From the NCBI RefSeq assembly GCF_030272615.1, contig NC_081414.1:821867896-821931895 (forward strand): a DNA stretch of 64,000 nt, written 5' to 3'. Every line of letters begins with the position of its first letter. Within the stretch, counting starts at the first letter, position 1. The DNA comes from Cryptomeria japonica (Eukaryota; Streptophyta; Pinopsida; Cupressales; Cupressaceae). The translations under genes and the position numbers were made by a program. Shown here piece after piece: positions 13,030 to 25,600 of this stretch. The notes below the pieces were generated by a model, which was not told the origin of the DNA, searched no databases, and saw only the letters and a program-made list of their open reading frames with translations.

Positions 13030-13375
13030 TTGTTGTCCAACCTTGGAATCTACTCAAATTAGATGTCCACAAAGTACTTCTTGAAGTCATCCTCCATTCT
13101 CTTGTACTGAATCAACTTGTCATCCTTTGTTTGATAGTCATTGCTAACCTAATTAATGACTAAATGGGAGCCTCCAAACACTTTCAACTCTGTGATCATC
13201 CACTCTATGACCATTTTGATGCCTATTACTAGAGATTCATACTCAGCTATGTGCAAGGAAACATCAATCTGTAAGATCTTGGAATAGTGTGTCCTTCTGG
13301 AGTGATGAATGGGATGTTGACACCTGATCGATGTTGTTTGTATGATTCGTCAAAGTATAAAATCCATGGTTTTGT
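13030..13375 (-). pseudogene. Second, archaeal-type RNase H of the Tat element
   Basis: Between RT/RNase H and integrase the minus strand encodes an RNase H fold in two frames. First comes PWILYFDESYKQHRSGV with a following FITPEGHTIPRSYRL block, then HIAEYESLVIGIKM, LKVFGGSHLVIN and NDYQTKDDKLIQYKRM. Catalytic positions Asp (YFDE) and Glu (AEYE) are visible, but the Asp expected in the GDSQ motif reads GGSH. One frameshift lies between the halves and one stop follows LVIN. A duplicated RNase H of this type between RT and integrase is diagnostic of the Tat clade. Confidence 0.8.
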
Positions 13376-13509
13376 CGGTACTATAAGAATATGTGTCTGG
13401 AAATACAACATGGAATGAATGGCTATCTTGTAATGGTACTTTTGCTAGCTAGTATGTGATAGCTTGACCTTTGATAGCCTTTGTGTCTGTGTACGAGATG
13501 TCAAACTCA

Positions 13510-14760
13510 CTTAGAATCATCACCCATTAGCTAGCCTCCCTATGAGAGTGGCTTTTTTGAGTAGATACTTTAATGGGTCAATCTTTACTACAAGCTTGAT
13601 TGTGTGAGCCAACATATAGTGTTGAAACTTTTGAGAAGAGAACACTACAACCAAACAAGGATTTTCAATAAATATGTAGTTGAGCTCGTAACCATTCAAT
13701 TTCCTATTGATGTTGTATATTTCTCTTTCCTTGCCCATTGAATACTCTTGTGCTAACAATGCTTCTAGTGATACCTCTATAGCTGATGTAAAGAATGAGA
13801 GGTTTTTTGGCTATTGGTGGTACCAAGATAGGTGGATTCATCAAATATTACTTGAGTTGGTGTAATGATTATGCAAATAATTCTTCCCATCTAAAATGGA
13901 CATTCTTGTGGAGTAGATGATTGAAAGGAAGGGCACTTGTCAGCTATTTGAGTAATTAATCTTCTTATGGATTATAGCCATCCCTATAGAGATCTTAACT
14001 GACTGATATTTCTAGGAGGTGGCATCTCCATGATTGCTTGTACCTTTACATGGTTGACCTCGATTTCTTTTTCTAAGACTATGTATCCCAAGAGTTTGTT
14101 AGATGTTACATCAAAATCACACTTTTTAGGATTTAATCAGACAGTGAATTGTTCTACCCTTTGAAAGATTTTGTCTAAAATTTCTAGATGTCCTTCTCTT
14201 GTATATGATTTGGCCAATAATTCATCTACATAGTCTTCCATGAATGTGTGTATCATGTCATGGAATATTGTTGTCATTGCCTGTTGATAGGTTTCTCTTG
14301 CATTCTTCAAGCTGAAAGACATAACATTCCAGCAGTAAGTACCCCATGGATAGGTAAATGATTTTTTATCTTTGTCTCCTAGTGCTATTTTGATTTGATT
14401 GTATCCTAAGAAACCATCCGTAAGTGATAACATATAATGTGCTTTTGTTAGATCTATAATTGTTTCAATGATGAGTAAAGGAAAGTCATCCTTCAGACAA
14501 GCCTTGTTGAGATCTCTGAAATCCGTACAAATTTTGATGCTCTTATCTACTTTGAATACAGGTGCAATGTTAGAGATCCATTTTGCATAATCTATGGGTT
14601 GGATGAATCCTATATTAAGTAGCTTCTTTAGTTCTTCTTTAACCAATATTACAACATGTGGGTTCATTTTTCTCAGTTTCTGCTTGACTGGCTTAGCTCC
14701 TAGAGCTATATATAAATGGTGCATGATCAAATTAGGATCTTCCCCTAGCATATTTACATA
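13510..14760 (-). pseudogene. Tat-lineage reverse transcriptase and RNase H
   Basis: 14751-14137 is an open RT block. It shows EELKKLLNIGFIQPIDYAKW, KICTDFRDLNKACLKDDFPL, SLTDGFLGYNQIKI and SFTYPWGTYCWNVMSF. The catalytic motif reads YVDE within MEDYVDELLAKS instead of YVDD, so the last Asp is lost. After a TGA (CGA in relatives) the thumb continues with LNPKKCDFD and LLGYIV. 13759-13520 carries the end of the first RNase H (AQKFQHYMLAHTIKLVVKID and LLKKATLIGRLA) in another frame. The enzyme would copy the element RNA. The order of domains and sequence motifs give the Tat lineage. Confidence 0.88.
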
Positions 14761-14799
14761 GGACCAAGAAAAAGTGATTTTCTTTTCTTTGAAGAAATT

Positions 14800-16100
14800 G
14801 GTGAGGTCAGGTCACTCTTGTTCTATTAATGACTCTAGCAAGTTTATGGTCTTTGCTGGTGCTTTAGTGTCGATGTTGATTAATTGAGTTGGTTCAATAA
14901 AAATGGGTGATCTCTCCTGATAATGTTTAGGAAGAGTTAAAACCATCTAATGGTGAAAATAAAATATCAGGAGAGTTAAAACCATTAATGGCAGTATTAG
15001 ATCATAAAAATGGGTTTTCACCATTAGATTGATATTTTATTTTATTCATTTTATGACTAAGAGACTTGGCACTCTCCTGATTAAGAACTTCATTATGAGA
15101 TTTGTTGGTGGAACATGTTTCCGGGTTTACTGAACAAAGGTAATGAACAATGGCTTCATCAACTTGAAAGATAGGGATATTGATTGTCTCTGTTTGCTTT
15201 CAATCAATGAGTTTAGGATATATTAATGATAAGGGATCATCTGACTGGTTAAGACCTATAGTAATGAGGATTATGATGGATATTTTGTCAAATTTGGTAG
15301 TAGTGAAGTCAAGGTCTATGATGGTACCCTCTTTAGAATCCATTTCACTCTAAACCTGATTGTCCCCACTAGAGTCATCAATATGTTATGATCTAAATTC
15401 AAATGGTCTAGCTCCTAAACCTTGTCCCTCATAGGGTATTGGTGACTAACTTTGGATGATAAGGATCTCTTTCTCATCACAGGATATTTCATCGAAGGAA
15501 TCCCATTCCCACTCATGTGAGTTGGTCTTAGAACTATCCTATAGCTTGTGGATCTATTCATATAAATCATGAGTGGCCTCCTCCCTTTTTATAGAAAGCT
15601 CTTCTTGTTGGCATTCATATTCTTCTTCCTATTTCTTATGGACTACTTCTTCTACTGCTTGTTGTTGTATTAATTCTTATAATGATTGTCATAGTTGTGC
15701 TAACTTTTTGTTTAATTGTTGATGTTTTTGTTGATCTTGTGGTTGATTGTGTATTCCATAGCCTAGGCCTGATTTGTCCTTGTCTTGTTGTGAATTAGGT
15801 TTAATTGGTTTTGTGATACCTTCTTGATGCTTTCCAATAGGACCCTTTCCTTTGTATCCCATTCGTTGCATGATTCTAAATCCATTGCTATATTGTTTTG
15901 TTGGGATTGTGATATCAACAACTATTGCTCTGATTTCTTCTTCATCTTTGTATCACCAATCAAGGACATCCTTGTCTTATGTTTCATTTTCTAGTGTTCT
16001 TACTTGGATGAATGAAGCATCAAATATTTTTATGGGTTGTGAAAATTTTTGTTTTGATGTTGATGGTTGTCCATGAGACCTTGGTGGTATGGGTAACTAT
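14800..16100 (-). pseudogene. Tat gag-pro linker and G-patch-like segment, decayed
   Basis: 15871-15689 encodes MGYKGKGPIGKHQEGITKPI and, further on, SGLGYG. Glycine-rich segments of this G-patch-like type precede protease in Ty3 polyproteins. Between it and RT the minus strand encodes a broken protease-like stretch (LDFTTTKFDKISIIILI near 15300). No intact gag capsid domain is visible. The element's 5' LTR and gag were lost upstream, at about 16.1-17.0 kb. Confidence 0.55.
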
Positions 16101-17040
16101 GATAGACATAGGGATCTTCAAAAGAGTATTCTCCCATGCCTTTGTCTTTCAACTATATTTTCTTTTCAACATTTATGGATAAAGACTTGAGTTGATCTAG
16201 ATTGCTTGATGATGTGGAAGCAAGAGCCTCCTTGTTAAGTGGTACTAAGACATTCTGAGCTACTTTGAGATTGTTACAATACTGGGTAAGAGTTCAAAGC
16301 TGGGTCCCAATTCTGTAGAAGTTCATGGGTTGGGAAAATTACCAACTAGAAACAGGAGCCCAATTTTTACAAATCAGGTGCCTATTTCGCTTCGGATGCT
16401 TGAGTCGTGAATAAAATGGGCCACTAGACCACCTCCCTCTTGCCTTTTTAGGGGAGGTTGGTTTTTTCATCATATCTTGAGAATACGGAGTCATTTTTCA
16501 AAAACAAAAAGGTGTCAAAAAATTGGTTCCAAGCCGGACCTTGTGGTGCTGGAATTTTTTTCCAATTTTGTTGTTTGACTATACTTTTTTCTAGTGAAAG
16601 TGGGGTCTTTTTTCTGCACTTCTAGGGCCGTAGAATGGGAAAATGGACTCCATTTTTTGAAAATGAATAGGTGTTGGAAAGCTCTCAGCATGCTCTATTT
16701 AGATATGTGAACTTGTTTCTCATATTTTTCATCACATAGATGATATTTCAGGTTGAAGTCTTTTTTCTTATGCACTACTTCCTTCTCATTAATATGTACT
16801 AAGGTTTAGGTTTATCTCTTGTGGGGGTGGGGTGTTTTTTCTTGCTTTCTGTTATTTATATCATAAATATAGAACACCAAAACTGTCAAAACAAACACAC
16901 CCTTCTGCATCTTTTGTCTATTTTGAAAGATCACATAATTAAAAAAAAACCCACAAGCAGGTACAGGTGTAGAATTCCATGGCAGATCCTTCAAGTTAGT
17001 TGTTGACATCACACAACTATCTCACCTAGAAGCCCCACAT
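16101..17040. other. Unassigned spacer between Tat element and copia D
   Basis: No domain is recognisable in any frame. The open frames at 16812-17012 overlap on both strands and lack motifs. No LTR end, PBS or inverted repeat is visible, so both neighbouring elements appear to be truncated here. Confidence 0.5.
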
Positions 17041-18265
17041 CACGAGTCTTCTCTGGGCATGAGGGTTGTGGTCTTGTATGGATGAGGTTCAACCTCTGTT
17101 GTAGTGTCCTTATGAGCTTCTTCAGCACAGAAACAAGATGGATGAGGCCATGGGTTTTCTCTCTTTACATGTTTCCGACAGCCTTCTATTTCACCTTGAT
17201 GAGTTGCTCACTCCTCATGCTATGTGGTTTAATTTTGAGTCTCTCTTCGGGAGGGTTAATGAGATCCAGGCATTACAGATTGAGTCAGAGTTGGTTTCCT
17301 TGTCACCTGATTCCTTTCCCACCATTGACGACTTTTTGAACAAATTCAAGACTACCCGATCTATTCTCCAGGGGTGTGGAAAGATCAAGACAGACACAAA
17401 GTGCATTCACTTGATCCTTTTGAAGCTTTGGGGTCATTTTGATTTTTTTACCTATGCTTTCTACTCCACCATGGATGGCCTGGGTGCTCATTTCACCATG
17501 CCTACCTTTGATGTATTTTGTGAGTGTTTGTCTCATGAGCAGTCTCACCTTTCTTAGCTAGACATTCTCTCAGGGTCTAATAACAAAGCATTTGTTTCTC
17601 AGTTCGCTAAGGAGAAGTAAAAGAAGAAACCAAAGTCAAAGAAGAATTTTGCAGGCAGTAAGCATTCCTCCAAGCCACCTCCTAAGTCTTATTCTAAACC
17701 ACCATTTCCTCTGAAACATGGGAAATCTTCACAATCTGGTGAGTCTTCCTCCAAGACTAAGAAGAAATTAGGAGACACTTGCAGTTTTTGTGGCAAGGAA
17801 GGACATCCTGTTTCTAGGTGTTGGAAATGCTTAGAGGCTTTAGAGGAAGCCATGCAACAACATCACATCTCCTCACCTCAGGAGTCTTCTCCTTCCACAA
17901 GGAAAGGTCATGTTCTCATTGCTCAAGTTTCGACCTATGGGTCCACTTGGATTTTAGATTCTGGTGCTTCTCACCATATGAATCACACTCAGCAATTGGT
18001 TACTTCTCTTCCCTCTTGTGTTACTTCATAGATTGCAGTGGATGACTCAATTCATCTTTTAATCTTGGGTTCAGGTTCTATCTCTTTGGATGGGGGTACT
18101 CTATAGGATGTTCTGGTTGTCCTTGACATCTCGATGAACCTCCTATCCATTTATCAGATTTGCCATTCTGGCTCTAGTAAGAAAGTTGAGTTCTCACCAC
18201 GTGATGTGGTTATTCAGGACCTCCATGACTCTAATTTGGTTGTGGCTACTAGGAGTGTTGATAAT
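17041..18265 (+). pseudogene. Copia D: gag, zinc knuckle and protease
   Basis: One frame runs from 17138 to 18265. The gag part matches the UBN2-type capsid (FNFESLFGRVNEIQALQIES, FPTIDDFLNKFKTT). A zinc knuckle CSFCGKEGHPVSRC (near 17780) binds RNA. An aspartic protease shows the ILDSGASHHMN motif near 17950. Premature stops sit where relatives have Gln (TAG after SHLS, after CVTS and after GGTL; TAA in AKEKxKKK), consistent with C-to-T changes. The N-terminus of gag and the 5' LTR are missing. The frame breaks at the insertion of the LTR element at 18266 and resumes at 20964. Confidence 0.85.
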
Positions 18266-18786
18266 TTTTAGAAATTAGGATCTTAGGATACTAATCATTA
18301 TAAACAAGATCATGAAGTAAATGAAATGAGAAACATACATGCATAAATGTACACATTACACAAGATATACTTGGGGAAAACCCTTTCAAGTAAAAAACCC
18401 CATAAAGCTTCATTTAATTAAAACACTTACAAATATAGTCTATCATAAAATAGACATGAACCTGGGGACACTCCTCCAATACTTCCGCATGGCAATAATA
18501 CCTTATATGCATAGTGATATAACTCACCATAAAGCTGCAACTTATAACACCTCTCAAATGAGAGAGAACCTCCTTAAATATAGGAGGAAGGGTGACTTCA
18601 CTAGTCACACCTTTTCAATAACCCCCACTCATAAATAATTGATAATCTAATAATTATTAGATTATAATTATTTCAAATGGGATATGCTTATAAAGCATAT
18701 AATATATAAGGTTTTATAACCTTATATTAAAACATTATATATAAATGTTATAAGGATGTGATCCCTAATAACATTATGTTCTATCA
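18266..18786 (-). repeat. 3' LTR of the non-coding LTR element
   Basis: Matches 20547-20963 over most of its length, but keeps an extra segment of about 110 bp (near 18640-18760) that the other copy lacks. On the minus strand it starts TGATAGAACATAATG, and it ends in AA where the other copy has CA. The ORF at 18339-18638 lies within it and is not a gene. Confidence 0.9.
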
Positions 18787-18795
18787 CTTCCCCTT
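18787..18795 (-). other. Polypurine tract of the non-coding LTR element
   Basis: Minus strand AAGGGGAAG directly abuts the start of the 3' LTR, giving the element orientation. Confidence 0.8.
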
Positions 18796-20534
18796 AATGT
18801 TAATAGGGGATCACATGTCAATTTCTATAAAAGAAAAAATAAAGCACCCAAGTAACATAGGTCTTCTTTGACAGTGATAAATAGGGACACAAATATATGC
18901 CAACATGGAGATCATGCATTCTGGACTACATGATAGTCATCTTGTCATAATCTATAATCCCAGTGTTTTAAAAATGATGATGTGAGGTCTTAAAAAATTA
19001 TATTGGAGCCGCGGTCCCCTCAAATTAGCCTCTCCCTAGGTTCATTACATAGTGCCCGTAGGTCTTAATACAATTCTTTTACAAGTGGAAGATTTACAAG
19101 GAGAAGAATTTACAATATCCCCGTAGGACTTAAAAATAAAGGATTTAGCCATTATGTGGTGTCATTGACTTGCACACTCCCCCTCAATGGCATCACCTAA
19201 GGCCAAGCATTATTTGGAGCATATAATGCCTAAAGGTGTTATGCCTATTAGGTCTTACATCTAGGATTTAGCCACTAGGTGGTGTCATGTACACTCCCCC
19301 TTAATGGCATCACCTCAAAGCCAATCATTGCATAGAGGATTTCAAAGTGATGGCTAAAATTACAATATATAGTATGTGCCCATGATCTTCAAAGTGTCTT
19401 TATTATAAAATTATTTCACTTGAGTGAGGTGCCCATAATCTTCAAGGTGCCTTTATTATAGAATGCTTTCACTTGAGTGAGGTGCTCATGATCTTCAATG
19501 TTCATTTTGATCTTTAGAAATGATATTCTCTAGAAAGAGTAGAGTAATTTCAAGTAATATGATACTTTCATGTGTATCCAAATGGAACTCTTCCATAAAT
19601 ATTCAATGCCATATTGATTCTTCAAGAGCTACTTTCATATTTTGTCCATTTGATTCAAAGACACATAGAAGATAGTCTACTTATTAAAGTATTGTACCAT
19701 CCATGTAATAACACTTGAACCATATGTTTTGAAGGGATAACCTCGCCATAGAAGAAATAATATAGTTATTAACATAATAATCAACTTCATTTTTGGTGCA
19801 AACAAAGAACATAATATTATTTTATTGTCATTTGCCAAAGATCATATAATAATCCTCATAAATTTAGAATACAATCCAATGCAAGGAAATCAACATATGT
19901 TTTCATGAGAATAAGCATGAATGGTTAGTTGTCTTTGAAAAAATAGACATACTACTACATATAGTGATGATCCATAAAAAAATTAGGCAACGGGTGAGCT
20001 ATCCTTTCTAGGTTTTCTCCCCAGACAGTTTATAAGGGTGATAGCCACCCATTATAATGATCAATATAAGAAATTTATTAATGGAGAAGGAGCATTCAAT
20101 TCATGACTTTTTAAAAAACCATAATTTGACATTTTAATAAGGGATAATAATCTATTAAAAGAAGCATAACTTTCTATAGAATTGACACTAAAAGGATTTG
20201 ATAATATAGTTCTTTTATAATAGAACAACTCTTGAGTTAGATTATAAAATCATAACCGCCTAATAATTATCTAGTTGCCAATCACAATCCTATGCATTAT
20301 AAATATTTTAGAAAAAAAATGAAATATTCTTGAAAATATCACTTATGGCAAAGAATAGTTAGAATTTCCTTACTTGACCTTGATAAATTGATTCTAAAAA
20401 ACAATAGAGAAGGCATAGTAAATAAATAGCTCAAATGGCCTTGCACATGTGTTGATTCAACATAAATCAGAATTTCATCAAGTTCAACATATCTTTTAGT
20501 ATAACCTGTAAAAATGATTAGTATAGCCTAACCT

Positions 20535-20546
20535 GCTCTGATACCA
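20535..20546 (-). other. Primer binding site (initiator-Met tRNA type)
   Basis: Minus strand TGGTATCAGAGC lies directly next to the 5' LTR end at 20547. This 12-mer is the standard plant copia PBS. Confidence 0.9.
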
Positions 20547-20963
20547 TGTTAGAAATTAGGATCTTAGGATACTAATCATTATAAAAAAGATCATGAAGTA
20601 AATGAAATGAGAGCCATACATGCATAAATGTACACATTACACAAGATATACATGGGAAAAACCCTTTCGGGTAAAAAAACCCCATAAAGCATCATTTAAT
20701 TAAAACACTTACAAATATAGTCTATCATAAAATAGACATGAACCTGGGGACACTCCTCGAATACTTCCACATGGCCAATAATACCTCATATGCCTAGTGA
20801 TATAACTCACCATAAAGCTCCAAATTATCACAACTCTCAAATGAGATAGAACCTCCTTAAATATAGGAGGAAGGATGACTTCACTAGTCACACCTTTTCA
20901 ATAACCCCCACTCATAAATAAATTTTGTAAGGATGTGATCCCTAATAACATTATGTTCTAACA
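20547..20963 (-). repeat. 5' LTR of the non-coding LTR element
   Basis: Plus-strand ends read TGTTAGAAATTAGG and TATGTTCTAACA, the intact form of the termini. An internal deletion of about 110 bp sets it apart from the other LTR. Several substitutions between copies indicate an old insertion. Confidence 0.9.
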
Positions 20964-22690
20964 ATACTGCATCTCATCTTTATAGATTTGATGGATTTGA
21001 GTCGTCTGCAGGTGCAGGTTCATCTCTTATAGCACATGTAGATTCGGTGAGTAAGCTTTGGCTTGAGTGATAGGGTCATGCCAATTATAGATATCTTTAG
21101 CAGATGAGTACACAAGCACTTGTTCTTGAGCTCCCATAGATTTCCTGCACTGATGGTATTTGTCATGGTTGTGTGCTTGGCAAGCATCACAGGGATCCCT
21201 TTCCGAAGGGAAGAGCCTCTCATGCTTTAGCACCTTTGGAGTTGATTCATAGTAACCTCATGTCATTCCCTACTCCTTTTTCTAGGGCCAAGTATGTACT
21301 CACTTTTATTGATGACTTCTTCAGACGCACATGGGTGTACTTTCTTAAGTACAAGTCTGATGTCTTTGATTAATTTAAAATCTTCAAGACATTTGTAGGG
21401 AAGTAGTTTGGTTGTTCTATTCAGCGGATACGTACAGATAATGGGGGGAGTATGTGAATTAGGCCTTCAGATATTTTTGCACTGACCATGGTTTGCAGCA
21501 TCAATTTACTGTTCCCTACACCCCTCAGCAGAATGGTGTCTCTGAGTGAAAGAACAAAACTTTACGGGAGATGGCAAATTGTATGATTTAGTCTAGGTCC
21601 ATGAATTCATCTTTTTGGGCTGAGGCAGTCAATTGTGCCAACTACATTGAGAATCAAATGCCTCACAATGCGATTTGACATATGACTCCTGAGGAGGCTT
21701 GGTCTCATGACAAGCCTGATGTTTCTTTTTTCTGAGTATTTGGTAGTGAGGCATGGCCATTTATTCTTGATGCTTAGAGGAAAGAAATAGAGTGGAAGAG
21801 CCGACCCCTCATTTTTGTTGGCTACTATGAGGATGTTAAGGTGTAGATGTTGTTTGATCCTGATTCAAGAGAGGTCCTATTTCGATGGGATGTTCAGTTT
21901 GATGAGCGCCTTCCCATAGTGGATACCCTCTGCCTACTCCTCCCACTGCATCTCTTCAGGATTATTTTGAGGATGATTCTGATGATGTTGATGATGATCC
22001 ACCATCCCCACCTCCACCTGCTCCACCTCAAATGCCCAAGTGGGCTCACTTTATTGTTGAGGTGGCAAGATCTATGGTTGGTGATCCTTCAGATACTCAT
22101 CACACCCATTCTCATACTGCACAGGTTCTAGTCTTTTGATTCATTCCATTTCAGATGATCCTCGGAAGTTTTTAGAGGCTACAAGACACCCTGAGTGGGA
22201 TTGTGCTATGGAGGATGAGTATTCTTCTTTGATGAGGAATAATACTTGGGATCTCTATCCTCTTCTTAAGGGCAGAAAGATGGTTTGGTGCCATTGGTTG
22301 TATTGCACTAAGTATGTTGGTGATGGTTTGATTGAAAAGTACAAAGTACATCTTGTTGCGAAGGGTTTCTCGTAGGTTGAGGGTATTGATTACTCTGAGA
22401 CATTTTCCCATGTTTCCAAGATGAACTCTATTCACTTTGTACTCTCCCTTGCAGCTTCTAGGGGATGGCCCATTTTTTAGATGGATGTGAAGAGTGTTTT
22501 CTTACATGGGGACCTACAGAAGGAAATCTATATGGAGCAGCCTCAGGGATTTGAGCAGGACAGTTCTTTGGTTTGTAGACTTTGGCATTCATTGTATGGT
22601 CTCAAACAGGCCCCTCGAGCTTGGTATGAGAAGATGGACTCTTTCTTTCTCTCCGTTGGTTTCACTGGCTATCATTTTGATCACACGCTG
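20964..22690 (+). pseudogene. Copia D: integrase and reverse transcriptase, truncated
   Basis: The frame broken at 18265 resumes with GAG-pre-integrase (GHANYRYL, CTDGICHGCVLGKHHRDPF). The integrase core follows (LTFIDDFFRRTWVYFLKYKS, RIRTDNGG), then the VFGSEAWPF region. A linker shift leads into RT ([59 protein letters not shown]). RT ends abruptly at DHTLC where the Ty3 LTR starts at 22691; the YVDD region, RNase H and 3' LTR are absent. Stops replace Gln or Arg at several known positions (KGFSxVEG, PIFxMDVK, DAxRKE, FFxVFGS). Confidence 0.87.
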
Positions 22691-25600
22691 TGTTAGAACC
22701 CTAAAATTTGAATTTTTTAGAGTTAAGATTCATGCCAAAAAGAGGATTTCTCAATGCAATTGTATGCACTACCTATGACCAGCTCCTGAAAACCTATGAA
22801 CACATTAAGAGATCAATTTCTAGAATCATTACACTAAGCCAACCATTTCCTTGAAATGATTATGATTTATTAAACCTAATGCAAAATTTTGGAACCATAT
22901 GTGTTCATGTCATATAAGAGTCATTTTATTCACATCTTATTTTAATTTTTCCTCCATAAAATTATTAATTTTGATATATTAATGTAGATATTGTTATAAC
23001 ATATTCATTTATTTGTGTTATAAGATTTCAAATGATTTTTTTTATTAACACAAATTCTAATTGGCATTGATGTGTTATATGCAGGGTTACTATAAAAGTA
23101 AATAAAAGTTTATTTTCAAGAGGGTAAAATATGAATGCTTTTACAAAATATATATCAAGTTCTATGGAGAGCCTATTTTGTAAATCTTTTAAATAAAAGA
23201 TTTAATATATTGCCAAAAGGAATAAAAGTTTTTTTCAAAAGGTAAATCATTTTTAGTTTAGAAAACTTAATAAATAAAAGTGGCATTTGAACAAAGTGGG
23301 GCCCGATGGGTGAAACCCATCGGGCATCGAGGTAACTAAAAAAGTGTTACCCCGATAGAGCAAGCTACCCCGATGGACAAAGCGTGAAGGTATTGAATTT
23401 TAGTTTGTTTATTTTTAAAAGATAAAATTGATATTAAGAGGTTATTAATTAACATTTTACCTTTAAATTTAATTTTTCTTGAAAGTAAATAATCTCATGT
23501 GTTTTCTATATAATATATTTACATTTTGAGATTTTTTAAATAATGTATGAAGTGACTTATATAGATTTATTTTCTTTAGTCTTTGATTATTGTAATTTAA
23601 GGAATGCCTCATTAGATATTTTGCCCTAATGGTTGTCTCATACAAAGTTAATTTCCTCTTAGGGTAAATTAAATTTTACAAAATATTTCTAATGACATTA
23701 TATTTCAAGATAACCATATCAAAGGAAAAGTATTGAGTTTATTGCAATATCTCAATATGGTATTTTGTGTGTAGAAAATTATATTTGTTTCTTGGGCGAA
23801 CATTAGGAGGGACTATTTCTTACTGAAAAGATTAAACATGATTCTTGATACTTCCTTATTTCAAGATAATAATCTCTTATTATTCTAAAAAGCATTAATG
23901 TAGGGAAATGTTATTATTTCAAAGACTAATGATTATTAGTTTTTTAAAAGTTAAATTTCCCTACCAAAAGAGGTTATTATAGCAAATTTCTTTTTACTTT
24001 GGAAATTATTCAAGTGAAAGTAAATCACTCTCATTGGAATATTTACTTAAGGAGATTTCATTTAGTTTTGGAGCCTTATTATATCATATTTTAAAGAAAT
24101 ATTTCTACTCTAATTATGTGTAAAGATTATATATCTCTTTAGGGTAAAGTATTTTTAATTTTTCCAAAACGGGTCATTAAGTAATTTTATTTTCAGGTTT
24201 TGGAAAGTTTTAATTCAAGTGTAATGTATTCCCAAAATGTTATTAATACAATATTAATATTCTTAGGGAGTATTATTCTTTTTGAATTTTTTATTTTGGT
24301 AAATCTTGTGACTATATGGCACAATATATTGAGTTATTTTTTCCTTAAGTATATATGGTATATTTCCTTTTAGGTCAAATTTGATCTCGCAAAATGTTTC
24401 TAATGTTATTAGAGATATTATTTTATCCCTAGAAGGATAAATGTTTGATTTATTGCAATATCTAAATAGTGTCATTTCATGTGCAGAGAAAACATATTAT
24501 TTCTTCCATGGGACAAGAAGTATTTCTTACTTTAATAAATTAATATAATACTAGAAGATGTAATGATTTTATTATTTGTGAAAAATACATTAAATCATTA
24601 TCTAGGAAATACTTCCTCAATGGATGAAATATATTCAATAGTATTCATGAATAATATTGGATTAGTCAATTGGATGATATTTTCACCCTAAGTGAATAAA
24701 GTGGAACATGTGTATTAGGGTTAATTCTTTATGCAGAATCAAAGTGTGAATTTTTGTAAAAGCATTTTCCAGGAAAGTTATTCAAAATTTGATTAAGGAG
24801 AATTATTATTTATGTATCTGAAAAGATCTAATTTTTAATGCAAAACTTAACCAAAGGAAAATCATGATTTACTTTCCATTTGAGGAACCTGATTGGTTTA
24901 ATTTATGTGCAAGAAACTTTTATCAAAGCTTGAAAATTAGGAGCTCAAGTGGAAATGAAATATTAAATCTGCATTATTAATGTCTTAGCGTTGTATTTTA
25001 GGGATTCATTTGTAAATGTTTTTCAAACCAAAGGGTGTATCCTTTGGGAATGCAACTGTCTGCAACTCCCTCCTATGTATGAAAGGGTGTGTCCTTTCAT
25101 ATGTGCCTTTTGATTCATTTATTTAAAGGGAGTCAGTTTTACAAAGAGGAGGGGGATTTTGATAGAACATGATGTTGTTGTAAGGAATGAAAGTCATTTG
25201 TACTAGGGAAGCCTATAGGAAGAAGAAGTATAATTTAGTGCAAGCAATTTGTAATGGAGAATCTACAAGTGTAGCTTATGTATGCAATCATTTCCTGAAG
25301 GTTAATATACAAGGTTCATTTTTTCTTTTCCAAATATTGTGTACACTTTTGTGTTGATGATTATCTTTGTCCTCTTGATAAATCTTTGTATAGATTTTCT
25401 ATGATGTGAGTCATATGTTGTTGCATTAAGTGAAAGATTGAGTTCTTATTGTTTGTGTAACACATACTGAACCTTCATAGTTGATGAGAAATTGTCTCTT
25501 GAGTTGATAAGACATTTTGTCCACAAAGTGTCATATATATCCCTGGATAGAGGCACTGGTCTGTTATTGATTCTTCAAGGTCCTTGACAGAAAAACATTC

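Larger units (their letters stand above)
18266..20963 (-). mobile_element. Non-coding LTR retrotransposon (LARD/TRIM-like) inside copia D
   Basis: Two direct LTR copies bound a 1.75-kb interior without open frames of note. On the minus strand the order is 5' LTR (20963-20547), PBS TGGTATCAGAGC (complementary to initiator-Met tRNA), interior, purine tract AAGGGGAAG, and 3' LTR (18786-18266). Flanks read ATAAT (18261-18265) and ATACT (20964-20968), a 5-bp target duplication with one change. The copia D frame rejoins across the site. The interior has diverged direct repeats (GGATTTAGCCA units at 19140 and 19263; GATCTTCAAxGTG units at 19384-19500). It must have moved with enzymes from another copia element. 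Confidence 0.9.

Noticed and set aside
16812-17012. Overlapping ORFs on both strands before copia D
   Set aside because: Mutual shadows without family motifs.
20535-20546. tRNA gene fragment
   Set aside because: The 12-mer complementary to initiator-Met tRNA is a retrotransposon primer site next to an LTR, not part of a tRNA gene.
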